The notes under the pieces: generated by a model
Database searches by the model: none
What the model saw: the letters and a program-made list of their open reading frames with translations, nothing else
Told to the model about the DNA's origin: nothing
In this document: positions 45,346 to 53,080 of the stretch, one piece after another
Layout of the letters: each line of letters starts with the position of its first letter
Numbering within the stretch: the first letter of the stretch is position 1
Source: CBDHCC01 sp965261015
GTDB taxonomy: Bacteria > Pseudomonadota > Alphaproteobacteria > Sphingomonadales > Sphingomonadaceae
Assembly (NCBI GenBank): GCA_965261015.1
Contig: CBDHCC010000001.1
Coordinates: forward strand, 434,001 to 498,000
DNA: 64,000 bases
Direction: 5' to 3'
Made by a program: the position numbers and the translations under genes

Positions 45346-45540
45346 ACCACATGCGACGGGCAGGTCTCCTGGCTCCCGGGTCAAGGCCGCGCCCGACCTT
45401 CCCGACCCGCCCGGGGGCGCGTCAGTGGTCATCGCGTGGGCGAAGCTCGCCGGTCACAGTTGCGGGGGCAGCCCCGGATGGCGAGCCACGGGCTCGCTTC
45501 CGGGTTCCCTTTTCATCCCATCTCTGGGAACCTGTCGCAC
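45346..45540 (-). ncRNA. Cobalamin riboswitch (AdoCbl aptamer)
   Basis: Read on the minus strand, the leader of btuB has the full set of conserved cobalamin aptamer blocks in order: GGTTCCC...GATGAAAAGGGAACCCGG (about 45533-45500), ATCCGGGGCTGCCCCCGCAA and CTGTGA (about 45480-45455), CCACTGACG with CGGGAAGG (about 45428-45395), and the B12 box GAGCCAGGAGACCTGCC (45375-45359). About 135 bases of expression platform separate it from the btuB start. No U-run terminator is seen, so translational control is more likely. It governs the operon 45208-34445. Confidence 0.96.
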
Positions 45541-45578
45541 CCGCGCCCCTATCGGCGAAGCGAGCGGAGGGCAAGCAG

Positions 45579-46088
45579 ATGACGTCGACCCTGTTCCTGG
45601 GCGGTGCGCGCTCCGGCAAGAGCCGCCTGGCGCAGGCTGCGGCGGAAGCCTGTGACGGTCCGCTGCTGTTCCTCGCGACGGCGGAGGCTTGGGACGACGA
45701 GATGGCGGCGCGCATTGCACGCCATCAGGCCGATCGCGGGCCGCGCTGGACGACGGTGCCTTGTCCCCTCGACCTGCCCGCCGCTCTGCGTCGCGCGCGG
45801 GCGGAAGCCGGAGCGATCGTCGTCGACTGTCTGACCCTGTGGCTCTCCAACCTCATGCTGGGCGGCCAGGACGTGGAGAGCGCGACCGGCGACCTTCTGG
45901 CGGCCATCGGCGCCGGTCACCGCCCCCTCTTTCTCGTGACCAACGAAGTCGGGATGGGGATCGTGCCCGACCACCCACTCGGGCGCGCCTTTCGCGACGA
46001 AGCCGGACGCTTGAACCAGGCCGTCGCCCGCGCGGCCGACCACGCCGTCCTGGTCGTCGCTGGTCTGACACTGCCGCTTCGCGCTTAG
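45579..46088 (+). CDS. cobU: Adenosylcobinamide kinase / GTP:cobinamide-phosphate guanylyltransferase
   Basis: A 169-residue bifunctional enzyme (cobP in Pseudomonas) that phosphorylates adenosylcobinamide and then adds GMP. P-loop GGARSGKSRLA (8-18), ARIARHQADR with the GMP-accepting His49, VVDCLTLWLSNLM and LVTNEVGMGIVP are all present. The start is ATG 45579 with GGAGGG seven bases before it, an excellent site; an in-frame longer reading would run back through the riboswitch. It diverges from btuB, so the riboswitch, which is on the other strand, does not control it. Confidence 0.96.
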   Translation: MTSTLFLGGARSGKSRLAQAAAEACDGPLLFLATAEAWDDEMAARIARHQADRGPRWTTVPCPLDLPAALRRARAEAGAIVVDCLTLWLSNLMLGGQDVESATGDLLAAIGAGHRPLFLVTNEVGMGIVPDHPLGRAFRDEAGRLNQAVARAADHAVLVVAGLTLPLRA

Positions 46089-46182
46089 AAGCCAGGAGAT
46101 CGGCTTCGGGCCTCCGCTCCGGTCCTCCGGGGCAGCCGGATCGACCCGTCATCGGCCGTTCGCCCGCGTGTCTTCGGAAGAC

Positions 46183-46257
46183 TGGAGCGGGCGAAGGGAT
46201 TCGAACCCTCGACCCCAACCTTGGCAAGGTTGTGCTCTACCCCTGAGCTACGCCCGC
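46183..46257 (-). tRNA. tRNA-Gly (anticodon GCC)
   Basis: On the minus strand the sequence folds as a full cloverleaf: acceptor GCGGGCG/CGCCCGC, D-arm GCTC AGGGGTAGA GAGC, anticodon arm CAACC TTGCCAA GGTTG with anticodon GCC, T-arm CGAGG GTTCGAAT CCC-type, and an encoded CCA (46185-46183). The GCC anticodon reads GGC and GGT, the main glycine codons of this genome. No integrase or duplicated 3' end lies nearby, so there is no sign of use as an integration site. Confidence 0.97.
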
Positions 46258-46433
46258 TCTGGCGGTCCGGTCCTACTTCGGGCCGGACAGGGTGGAGCGC
46301 GCGACTAGCATGGGGTCCGGGCACCCGCAAGTGGCCAAGCCCCGTTTGGTCGCAGTCGGAAGGGGTGGCGGGCGGTGGCGCTGCACCTTACCTTGGGCGT
46401 TCGGCACACGAACGGCACGGACGAGGGACCATA

Positions 46434-47345
46434 ATGGCGACACTGGCGATGAGCGCGGCGGACAAGGAGGCCACGGAGCGGTTCCGGGCGAACGTGCTCG
46501 ACCCGTCGGCGAGCGCCATCGTCATCGTGGACTTTTGGGCGGAGTGGTGTGGTCCCTGCAAGGCCCTGACCCCCACCCTGGAAAAGGTGGCGGCCGCCTA
46601 TTCCGATCGCGGCGTCGTGCTGGCGAAGGTCAATGTGGACGAGGACGCCTTTATCGCGGCGCAGTTCCAGATCCGATCCATCCCGACCGTCTATGCCGTG
46701 TTTCAGGGTCAGATCGTGGCGGACCTGACACCGATGCGCACTGAGGGACAGCTGACCGGCGCTATCGACCAGTTGTTGCAGCAGGTCGGACCCTTGGACG
46801 GGGCGGCCGCGCCGGCACCCGATATCGAGCCGCTGCTGGCGATGGGGCACGAGATCCTGTCCGGCGGCGACGCGGATCGGGCCGCCGCAATCTTCGCGCA
46901 GATCGTCGAGATGAGTCCGGACGATCCCCGCCCCCATGCCGGCGAGATCGAGTCGCTGATCGCCGCCGGACGGTCCGAGGACGCGCGTTCGCGATTGGAT
47001 GGGCTGCCGGACGGCGTGGCCGCGGACCCGGCGCTCGCCAGCCTGCGCTCGCGCGTGTTGATCGCCGGGGACACCGCCGACGACGACGAGATCGTGGAAT
47101 TGCGGGCGCGCGTCGCCGCTGACCCGATGGATCACGAGGCGCAGGTCGCGTTGGCGGCGCACGAGATGGCGGTGGGAGAGCGCGACGCCGCCGCCGACCG
47201 CCTGCTCGCGTCCATCGCCGCCGATCGGGACTGGAACGACGGCGCGGCGCGCGCCAAACTGCTGCAATTGCTGGAGGCGGTGGGCCTGACCGACCCCTGG
47301 GCGTCGACCCAGCGCCGGCGGCTGTCCGACATTCTGTTCGGCTGA
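46434..47345 (+). CDS. Thioredoxin-TPR co-chaperone (CnoX/YbbN-like)
   Basis: A 303-residue protein with an N-terminal thioredoxin domain (active site W38-C-G-P-C42 intact, IVIVDFWAEWCGPCK) and a C-terminal helical TPR half (LLAMGHEILSGGDADRAAAIF, MDHEAQVALAAHEMAVGERDAA). E. coli CnoX lacks the second active-site Cys, whereas alphaproteobacterial forms such as this keep CGPC and can reduce disulfides as well as hold unfolding proteins for chaperonins. The ATG 46434 has GAGGGA before it. The stop overlaps the next start by one base (TGATG), so the Lon-N protein gene is coupled. Confidence 0.92.
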   Translation: MATLAMSAADKEATERFRANVLDPSASAIVIVDFWAEWCGPCKALTPTLEKVAAAYSDRGVVLAKVNVDEDAFIAAQFQIRSIPTVYAVFQGQIVADLTPMRTEGQLTGAIDQLLQQVGPLDGAAAPAPDIEPLLAMGHEILSGGDADRAAAIFAQIVEMSPDDPRPHAGEIESLIAAGRSEDARSRLDGLPDGVAADPALASLRSRVLIAGDTADDDEIVELRARVAADPMDHEAQVALAAHEMAVGERDAAADRLLASIAADRDWNDGAARAKLLQLLEAVGLTDPWASTQRRRLSDILFG

Positions 47346-47974
47346 TGCGGCTGTCGATCTTCCCGTTGCCGGGTGCGCTCCTGTTCCCGCGTGCCCACCT
47401 GCCGCTGCACATCTTCGAGCCGCGCTATCGCGCGTTGGTCGCCGACGCGTCCGCCCGCGACCGGCGGATCGCCATGATCCAGACGAAGGATTTGGCCAAG
47501 AGCGCGTCGGGAGAGGATGGGGCCGACCTGTTCCAGGTGGGCTGTGTCGGCCGTATCGACCAGGTGGAGGCGCTGGACGACGGTCGATTCAACCTGATCC
47601 TGGAAGGCGTGCAGCGCTTTCGCCTAGTGCGCGAGCTGGAGGTGGCGACGCCCTTTCGCCAGATCGAGGCGGACGTCGCGCCCTATGCCGGTGACATGGA
47701 GGATCCCGAACCGCTGTCCTCGGCCACCCGCGCCGCGCTGGAGATGGAGGCGCGCCAGTTCGCCGACGCGCGCGGCTATCAGATCGACTGGGAAGGACTG
47801 GGGCGGCTGGACGACGAGACGCTCGTCAACGGCATCGCACAGATCGCGCCGTTCGATGTGGCCAGCAAGCAGGCCATGCTGGAAGCGGACACGCTGGCCG
47901 AGCGCACCGAACTCATCGTGCAGTTGCTCGGCTTCTTCAAGGACTGGGGGGACTCGCGGGCGACCCTGCAATAG
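47345..47974 (+). CDS. Lon N-terminal (LonN/PUA-like) substrate-binding domain protein
   Basis: A 209-residue protein made only of the Lon substrate-binding domain, without the ATPase and protease parts. SIFPLPGALLFPRAHLPLHIFEPRYRAL (starting at residue 4) is the family N-terminus; GCVGRIDQVEALDDGRFNLILEGVQRFRL is the second landmark. Such stand-alone genes follow the CnoX-like gene in many alphaproteobacteria. Their biochemical role is unknown; binding of non-native polypeptides is a reasonable guess. It ends nine bases from the convergent egtD. Confidence 0.93.
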   Translation: MRLSIFPLPGALLFPRAHLPLHIFEPRYRALVADASARDRRIAMIQTKDLAKSASGEDGADLFQVGCVGRIDQVEALDDGRFNLILEGVQRFRLVRELEVATPFRQIEADVAPYAGDMEDPEPLSSATRAALEMEARQFADARGYQIDWEGLGRLDDETLVNGIAQIAPFDVASKQAMLEADTLAERTELIVQLLGFFKDWGDSRATLQ

Positions 47975-47983
47975 GCCGACCGA

Positions 47984-48946
47984 TCAGGGGGCCGCCCGCT
48001 CCGCCTCCGCCCGCGCCAGGATCAAAGAGAATTGCCGGTCGTCGTCCGTCCAGTCGGCCATCGGTGTCCAGCCGCCGGCCAGCAGCAACAGCCGCGCCGA
48101 GCGCCGGGTGTATTTGTGGCTGTTCTCTGTGTGGATCGTCTCGCCCTGGACCAGCGCGAACGGCTCTCCCGCGACGGTGAAGCGGACATCGCGGTCAGCG
48201 ACGAGGTGCATTTCCACCCGAGCATGGGCGTCGTTCCAGCGCGCCTCGTGATGGAACGCATCGAGCGGCACCGTGCCCTCCAGCTCCCGATTGATGCGGG
48301 CGAGCAGATTGCGATTGAACCGTCCGGTCACGCCGGCGGCATCGTCATACGCTGGCAACAGGGTCTCGACCGGTTTCACGCGGTCCATCCCGATCAGCAA
48401 GGTCGCACCGACGCCCAAAGTGGCGCGCATGGACCGCAGCAGGTTGACCGCCGATTCGGGCACCATATTGCCGATGGTGGAGCCCGGAAAAAAGCCCAGC
48501 ACCGCTTCCCCGGCGATCGCCGGAGGCAGGGGGACGGTGCGGGTGAAGTCGGCTTCGACCGGGTGGACGGCCAAGTCGGGAAAGTCGCCGGCCAACGCCT
48601 CGGCGGCCTCGCGCAGGAAGTCGCCCGAAATGTCGATCGGAACATAGGCGGCGGGTTCCACGCAGCGCAGCAGTCGCGGGGTCTTGGCCGACGATCCGGA
48701 CCCGAACTCCACCACCGCGCCGCCCGGTGCCACGCGGTCGCGCAGATCCGGGCAGATCCGATCCAGCAACGCGGCTTCGACTCGGGTCGGGTAGTATTCC
48801 GGCAGTCTCGTGATCTCCTCGAACAGAGCGGAACCGGTATAGTCGTAGAGCCATCGCGCCGGCACCCCCTTCTGCGACTGTCCGAAACCGGCCAACACAT
48901 CGGCACGGAAGTGGGGATCAGGGGCCGTCGGATCGCTGTCGGCCAT
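47984..48946 (-). CDS. egtD: L-histidine N-alpha-methyltransferase (ergothioneine synthesis)
   Basis: A 320-residue SAM-dependent enzyme that makes hercynine from histidine. WLYDYTGSALFEEITRLPEYYPTR, VVEFGSGSSAKTPRLL (SAM site), YVPIDISGDFLREAA, LGFFPGSTIGN and the C-terminal ETIHTENSHKYT are characteristic of EgtD. I chose ATG 48946, nine bases after AAGGA; GTG 48952 overlapping the egtB stop is possible but too close to that site. Forms an egtB-egtD operon on the minus strand. Confidence 0.95.
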   Translation of the reverse strand: MADSDPTAPDPHFRADVLAGFGQSQKGVPARWLYDYTGSALFEEITRLPEYYPTRVEAALLDRICPDLRDRVAPGGAVVEFGSGSSAKTPRLLRCVEPAAYVPIDISGDFLREAAEALAGDFPDLAVHPVEADFTRTVPLPPAIAGEAVLGFFPGSTIGNMVPESAVNLLRSMRATLGVGATLLIGMDRVKPVETLLPAYDDAAGVTGRFNRNLLARINRELEGTVPLDAFHHEARWNDAHARVEMHLVADRDVRFTVAGEPFALVQGETIHTENSHKYTRRSARLLLLAGGWTPMADWTDDDRQFSLILARAEAERAAP

Positions 48947-48948
48947 CG

Positions 48949-50211
48949 TCACAGATCCTTTGCCAGCCGCACGCCCGTCGCCTGCCAGCGCGCCTGGGGC
49001 GGGAAGAAGTTGCGGTAAGTGGCGCGGGAATGACCGCGCGGCGTGAACAGGCTGGCACCCTTCAACACCATCTGCCCGGACATGAACTTGCCGTTATATT
49101 CCCCGACAGCACCCGCGGCCGCCCGGAAGCCCGGGTGGGGCAGGAAGGCGGACCCCGTCCATTGCCACGCCGGTCCGAACATCTGCGTCAGCCCGGACTC
49201 GGTGGCCAAAGCGGGCCGCGGCTGGTCCAAACCGTCGAGCTGCTGTCCCTGGCATGGGTTGAGATCGGCGGCGGCACTCTCCCACTCCGCTTCGGTCGGC
49301 AGGCGGTGGCCGGACCAGCGGGCAAAAGCGTCCGCCTCGTAGTGCGAGAGGTGGAGGACGGGCGCGTGCGGATCGAGCGGCCGCAGACCGTCAAGCCCGA
49401 AGCCGTGCCACGTTCCGTCCACCCGCTCCCAATAGAGCGGCGCGGTCACCGCCTCCTCATATACCCAGCTCCAGCCGTCCGACAGCCAGTGGTCCGGGCG
49501 CTCATAGCCGCCATCGTCGAGAAAGGCCTGCCATTCCGCGTTGGTCGCCAGACGGCTGGCGAGCGCGTGCGGGTGCAGCCAGGCCGTGTGGCGGGGCCCT
49601 TCGCAATCGAACGCGAAGCCGGCACCTTCGTGGCCGATCTCCACCGCACCAGTGCGACCCACGATCCATTCGAGGGCTGCGGACTCGGCCGCCGCGCGCG
49701 GTCGCGGCACGGTGAGCGCTGGACGCAGCGGGTTCTGCGCGAAAAGGTGCAGTATGTCAGTGCACAGCAGTTCGTCATGCTGTTCTTCGTGCTGGCAACC
49801 GAGAGCCACGAGCGCGTGCCCGGCGGTGCCGATGTGATCCCAACGCTCACAGACCGCACGGGTGACGTGGGCGCGGTAGCCCCGCACCTCATCCAGCGAG
49901 GGCCGGGTGATCATTCCACGCGCGGCCCGCGCATGACGGTCGCCTTCGGCGTTGTAGTAACTGTTGAACAGGAAGGGGAACCGCTCGTCATATAGGCGAT
50001 AGTCCGGCAACCGGTCCCGCAGCACGAATGTCTCGAAAAACCAGCTTGTGTGCGCCAGGTGCCACTTCGCCGGCGACGCGTCCGGCATGGACTGAACGGT
50101 CGCGTCGGCGTCGCTGAGCGGTGCCGCGAGCGACTCCGTCAATGCGCGGACGGCGACGAACCGGTCGCGCAAGTCGCGATCGGGACTGGGGGTGGCGGGC
50201 AACGTGGCCAT
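48949..50211 (-). CDS. egtB: Ergothioneine sulfoxide synthase EgtB
   Basis: A 420-residue iron enzyme that couples oxygen-dependent C-S bond formation between hercynine and a thiol. The N-terminal DinB-like domain carries the iron ligands in AKWHLAHTSWFFE (H51 or H54) and CQHEEQHDELL (H141, H145). The C-terminal FGE-sulfatase-like lectin domain has LHLSHYEADAFARWSGHRLPTEAEWE and the end YRNFFPPQARWQATGVRLA. ATG 50211 follows AAGGAG by seven bases. No egtC or egtE lies here; whether the sulfur donor is gamma-glutamylcysteine or cysteine cannot be read off safely. Confidence 0.94.
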   Translation of the reverse strand: MATLPATPSPDRDLRDRFVAVRALTESLAAPLSDADATVQSMPDASPAKWHLAHTSWFFETFVLRDRLPDYRLYDERFPFLFNSYYNAEGDRHARAARGMITRPSLDEVRGYRAHVTRAVCERWDHIGTAGHALVALGCQHEEQHDELLCTDILHLFAQNPLRPALTVPRPRAAAESAALEWIVGRTGAVEIGHEGAGFAFDCEGPRHTAWLHPHALASRLATNAEWQAFLDDGGYERPDHWLSDGWSWVYEEAVTAPLYWERVDGTWHGFGLDGLRPLDPHAPVLHLSHYEADAFARWSGHRLPTEAEWESAAADLNPCQGQQLDGLDQPRPALATESGLTQMFGPAWQWTGSAFLPHPGFRAAAGAVGEYNGKFMSGQMVLKGASLFTPRGHSRATYRNFFPPQARWQATGVRLAKDL

Positions 50212-50307
50212 GCGGTCTCCTTGGGCGGGAAAACGGGTGCCACGGGCGAAGGTTGCGCTCGCTCGGCCTGCCGCGGACTTGCGCCGGACCGCCGCTTCCC
50301 CAACGGT

Positions 50308-50844
50308 ATGCCGATGACGAACCGGATGCCGCTGACCCCTTCGCTCCTCGCCGCAGCGATCCTGCTGCTGCCTGGCTGTCGCGACCGGGACGACGGGTCG
50401 ACCAGCCATTCGCCGCCGGTCGCGGCTGTTCCGGACGCCAGTGCTCCGATGGAGGCCGCGACGGCCGTGGTCATCGCCAGCGTGGCCGGTGTGCAGCCAG
50501 GGGGAGAGCCGGTGGAGGTCGCGCTGCAGACAGAGGCGCAGTGGGGCACGTCCGATGCGGTCTATCGCGCGCGCGTGCCCGCCGACGCGGTGGCGGTCGC
50601 TCTGCGGTTCGATGGGGTCACACCGGGCGAGTATGCCGTGGTGGCCATTCAGCCCGGTTTGGCTCCGCTAAGGGTGGGCCAGGAGGATCAGCCGGCGCAC
50701 TCTCCCGAACCGTTGCTGACGCCGGCGGTGAAGGGCGGCTGGGCCGCCGCCGGGGCCACCGGGCGTCGCAGACCGGAATGGTCCGCCGCGCGGGTGGTGG
50801 TGCCCGCGCAGGGTCGCACCGTCGCCCTATCGCTGACACACTGA
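50308..50844 (+). CDS. Lipoprotein with DUF2141-like domain
   Basis: A 178-residue exported protein. The signal peptide ends in a lipobox (LLLPGC, near residue 23) followed by an acidic, Ser/Pro-rich linker. The mature domain, from about residue 55, has the DUF2141-like pattern VALRFDGVTPGEYAVVAIQPG seen in part and a C-terminal beta strand VVVPAQGRTVALSLTH. Function of the domain is unknown. ATG 50308 is the first of three closely spaced Met codons. It lies divergent from egtB and convergent with the ferritin-like genes. Confidence 0.65.
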   Translation: MPMTNRMPLTPSLLAAAILLLPGCRDRDDGSTSHSPPVAAVPDASAPMEAATAVVIASVAGVQPGGEPVEVALQTEAQWGTSDAVYRARVPADAVAVALRFDGVTPGEYAVVAIQPGLAPLRVGQEDQPAHSPEPLLTPAVKGGWAAAGATGRRRPEWSAARVVVPAQGRTVALSLTH

Positions 50845-50858
50845 CGGCGGAAGCCAAC

Positions 50859-50892
50859 AAAAAAGGCTCCGGCGTCCTGCGACGCCGGAGCC
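50859..50892 (-). terminator. Rho-independent terminator of ferritin-like genes
   Basis: A perfect 12-bp stem GGCTCCGGCGTC/GACGCCGGAGCC with a four-base loop is followed, on the minus strand, by six T. It begins 21 bases after the stop codon of the ferritin-like gene at 50914. The other direction has no T-run. Confidence 0.92.
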
Positions 50893-50913
50893 TGTGTTCG
50901 TCTTAGCCCCGCG

Positions 50914-51963
50914 TCAGTTGGCGCCGCTGGTCCGGATCGTGCCGTTCGTGCCGGACGGGAAGAACCCGCCCTGCATGACCGACGCATTGTTCAGATAGAC
51001 GATATTCAACACGTTGGCCGCTGTCCGACTGTAGACAATCGAGTTGTTGTCGGTGGGCACAAGATTTGCGGCCCCGTTGATCGGTGCCACACCCTGATCG
51101 TCGTCGGTCGAACCATCGACCGAGTCCCGTGCGTTCGAGATCGCCTCGGTCGCCTGGATCAGCTGAGTGGACGGCGTCTGCATGCCCTTGCGGTACAGAA
51201 TCGTGCGAACGAGGCCAGCGTGGTACGCCTCTGCCGCAAGGATCCCCGCCGCCGCTTCCAGGTAGGTTTTGCTCATCAGCAACGGAGCGGCACCCTTATA
51301 AGCGGTAACGCCGACGTCTTCGAAGATGAACGCACCCAACAGGAAGTTGTTGTCATTCGCATAGGGGTCGAACGACTGGCCGGCACCGATCAGGCCCGAA
51401 GCACGCGCCGCGGCTGAAAACGCCCCGTTCGCGTCCGACGAAATGTTGATCGCCGGCTGCGCGACGGCCGCACCGCCGAGGGCCGAACGCAGGAACGCGA
51501 CGTGGTTGCGCTCGTCCGCCGCGATCTCCCGCGCATATTGCGCGACGATCGGGTCTTGGAACGGCACCTGCTTGCCACCGACCACCTGACCCCTCGTGCC
51601 AGTGCCTCCGAGCAATGAGTCCGGCAGAGCCGCACCATTCACCGCATAGGAATAGAACTGCGCCTCGAGATATTCGAGGTTCAAGGCGAAGTTCAGAATG
51701 TCTACGTCCGTCACCGCCGTTGGCCCGGGAGGGGGCGGTGGAGTTGGCGTGGGGGTCGGCGTCGGCGTCGGAGCAGGCGCGGGCGTGGGGGCCGGCGTCA
51801 TGGTAATGGGATCGTTACCGTTATCGTTGTTCCCGCACGCAGCCAGCATTGTGACACCGGCGATCGCCGCCGTTGCTTGGCTCGCCTGCTTCAAGAACGC
51901 ACGCCGTTCGGCGCGGCGCGTATCGCATTCGGCAAGGATGCCGATCATCGTGTCATGGTCCAT
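50914..51963 (-). CDS. Tat-exported ferritin-like domain lipoprotein
   Basis: A 349-residue protein of the ferritin_2 (desiccation-related) class. It has a twin-arginine signal (ERRAFLKQASQATAA, R20/R21) with a lipobox-like LAAC (C43), then a low-complexity Thr-Pro linker (about 52-88), then a four-helix domain with candidate di-iron ligands: E in LEYLEAQFYSYA, E..H in AADERNHVAFL, E in FEDVGVTAY and E..H in AAEAYHAGLV. ATG 51963 has AGGAGA seven bases before it. It is a close paralogue of the next gene upstream (same operon); the Pro linker is the main difference. A role in stress is inferred from the promoter at 52994. Confidence 0.9.
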   Translation of the reverse strand: MDHDTMIGILAECDTRRAERRAFLKQASQATAAIAGVTMLAACGNNDNGNDPITMTPAPTPAPAPTPTPTPTPTPPPPPGPTAVTDVDILNFALNLEYLEAQFYSYAVNGAALPDSLLGGTGTRGQVVGGKQVPFQDPIVAQYAREIAADERNHVAFLRSALGGAAVAQPAINISSDANGAFSAAARASGLIGAGQSFDPYANDNNFLLGAFIFEDVGVTAYKGAAPLLMSKTYLEAAAGILAAEAYHAGLVRTILYRKGMQTPSTQLIQATEAISNARDSVDGSTDDDQGVAPINGAANLVPTDNNSIVYSRTAANVLNIVYLNNASVMQGGFFPSGTNGTIRTSGAN

Positions 51964-51989
51964 CGGGGTCTCTCCTGTTCCGCGCGCCA

Positions 51990-52964
51990 TTACTTCGCGC
52001 TGCTCATCTTGATGTTGCCGTTCACGCCGTTCGGGAAAAACCCACCCTGGGACACCGCACCGGAGTTCAGATAGACGATGTTGAGGACGTCACCCGTCGT
52101 ACGGCTGTAAGCGAGGCCGTTCTCATCGAGCGGAACAATGTTCGATGCGTTCCCGATCGGAGCCACGCCCTGATCATCGTCCACCGAATTGTCGACACTG
52201 TCGCGCGCACCGGAGATCGCCTCCGTCGCTTCGATCAGGCGAAGGGACGGCGTCTGCATACCCTTGCCGTAAAGCGTCGTGCGGACGATCGACGCGTGAT
52301 AGGCCTCGACCGCCAGAATGCCCGCTGCCGCTTCCAAGTAGGTCTTGTTCGCGATCAGCGGCGACGCTCCCTTATACGCGGTCACGCCGACATCTTCAAA
52401 GATGAAGGCACCGAGCAGGAAGTTGTTGTCGTTGGCGTAAGGGTCGAACGACTGTCCGGCACCGACCAGTCCCGCCGCGCGGGCGGCGGAGGAAAAGGCA
52501 CCGTTCGGGTTGGCGGAGATGTCCAACTGCGGCTGGGCCACGGCCGAACGACCCAGCGCACCACGCAGGAAGTTCACATGGTTGATCTCGTCCTGCGCGA
52601 TTTCAAGCGCATATTGGCGGACGATGGGATCCTGGAACGGAACCTGGCGACCACCGGTAACACCGCCGCGTGTGCCAGTGCCGGTCAGGCTGCTAGCGGG
52701 CAGGCCGTTCCCGAAGGCGGCGTAGGAATAAAACTGAGCCTCGAGATATTCGAGGTTCAGTGCGAAGTTGAGGACGTCTGCGTCCGTCGGTGCCGGGGCG
52801 GCCTGCGCCTCGGTGCGGGTGGACACGCCGGTCAGGGCCAAGCCGCCACCGATTGCCACAACCCCGCCCATCGACTTGAAAAAGTCCCGGCGGCTTTCGC
52901 GTCGCCGCACACGTGCGTCGAGCACGCCCGTCATCTCGCGGACGTCTGCCTGAGTGTCATCCAT
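51990..52964 (-). CDS. Tat-exported ferritin-like domain protein
   Basis: A 324-residue ferritin_2 protein with a twin-arginine signal (SRRDFFKSMGGVVAIGG, R25/R26) and no lipobox, so probably soluble in the periplasm. Its ferritin-like domain matches that of the downstream gene over nearly its whole length (LNFALNLEYLEAQFYSYA, QSFDPYANDNNFLLGAFIF, FEDVGVTAYKGA, TYLEAAAGIL), showing tandem duplication. All E and E..H candidate metal ligands are kept. ATG 52964 follows GAGAGGG. A GGAAC-N17-CGT promoter lies 30 bases upstream. Oxidase, peroxidase or metal-storing activity is not established. Confidence 0.9.
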   Translation of the reverse strand: MDDTQADVREMTGVLDARVRRRESRRDFFKSMGGVVAIGGGLALTGVSTRTEAQAAPAPTDADVLNFALNLEYLEAQFYSYAAFGNGLPASSLTGTGTRGGVTGGRQVPFQDPIVRQYALEIAQDEINHVNFLRGALGRSAVAQPQLDISANPNGAFSSAARAAGLVGAGQSFDPYANDNNFLLGAFIFEDVGVTAYKGASPLIANKTYLEAAAGILAVEAYHASIVRTTLYGKGMQTPSLRLIEATEAISGARDSVDNSVDDDQGVAPIGNASNIVPLDENGLAYSRTTGDVLNIVYLNSGAVSQGGFFPNGVNGNIKMSSAK

Positions 52965-52993
52965 CGTTCACCCTCTCTTTGGTTCAGTGATCG

Positions 52994-53019
52994 TACGATT
53001 AGGGCGGGGGACGCGTTCC
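52994..53019 (-). promoter_or_regulatory. EcfG (general stress sigma factor) type promoter
   Basis: On the minus strand GGAAC (53019-53015), a 17-base spacer and CGTA (52997-52994) match the alphaproteobacterial stress sigma consensus GGAAC-N16/17-CGTT except for the last base. The -10 element ends 30 bases before the start codon of the ferritin-like gene. It predicts induction in stress or stationary phase through the PhyR-NepR-EcfG switch. Confidence 0.7.
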
Positions 53020-53080
53020 GCCGACCATTGATTGCGTACGCGGTAGTACCTAAGCTGTTGGACCACAGGGAGGGAACAGA

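Noticed and set aside
45345..45578. A second riboswitch for cobU on the plus strand
   Set aside because: All conserved aptamer blocks read correctly only on the minus strand; the plus strand shows just the cobU ribosome site.
46183..46257. tRNA-Gly as an integration site of a mobile element
   Set aside because: No integrase, no repeated tRNA 3' end and no change in gene content near it.
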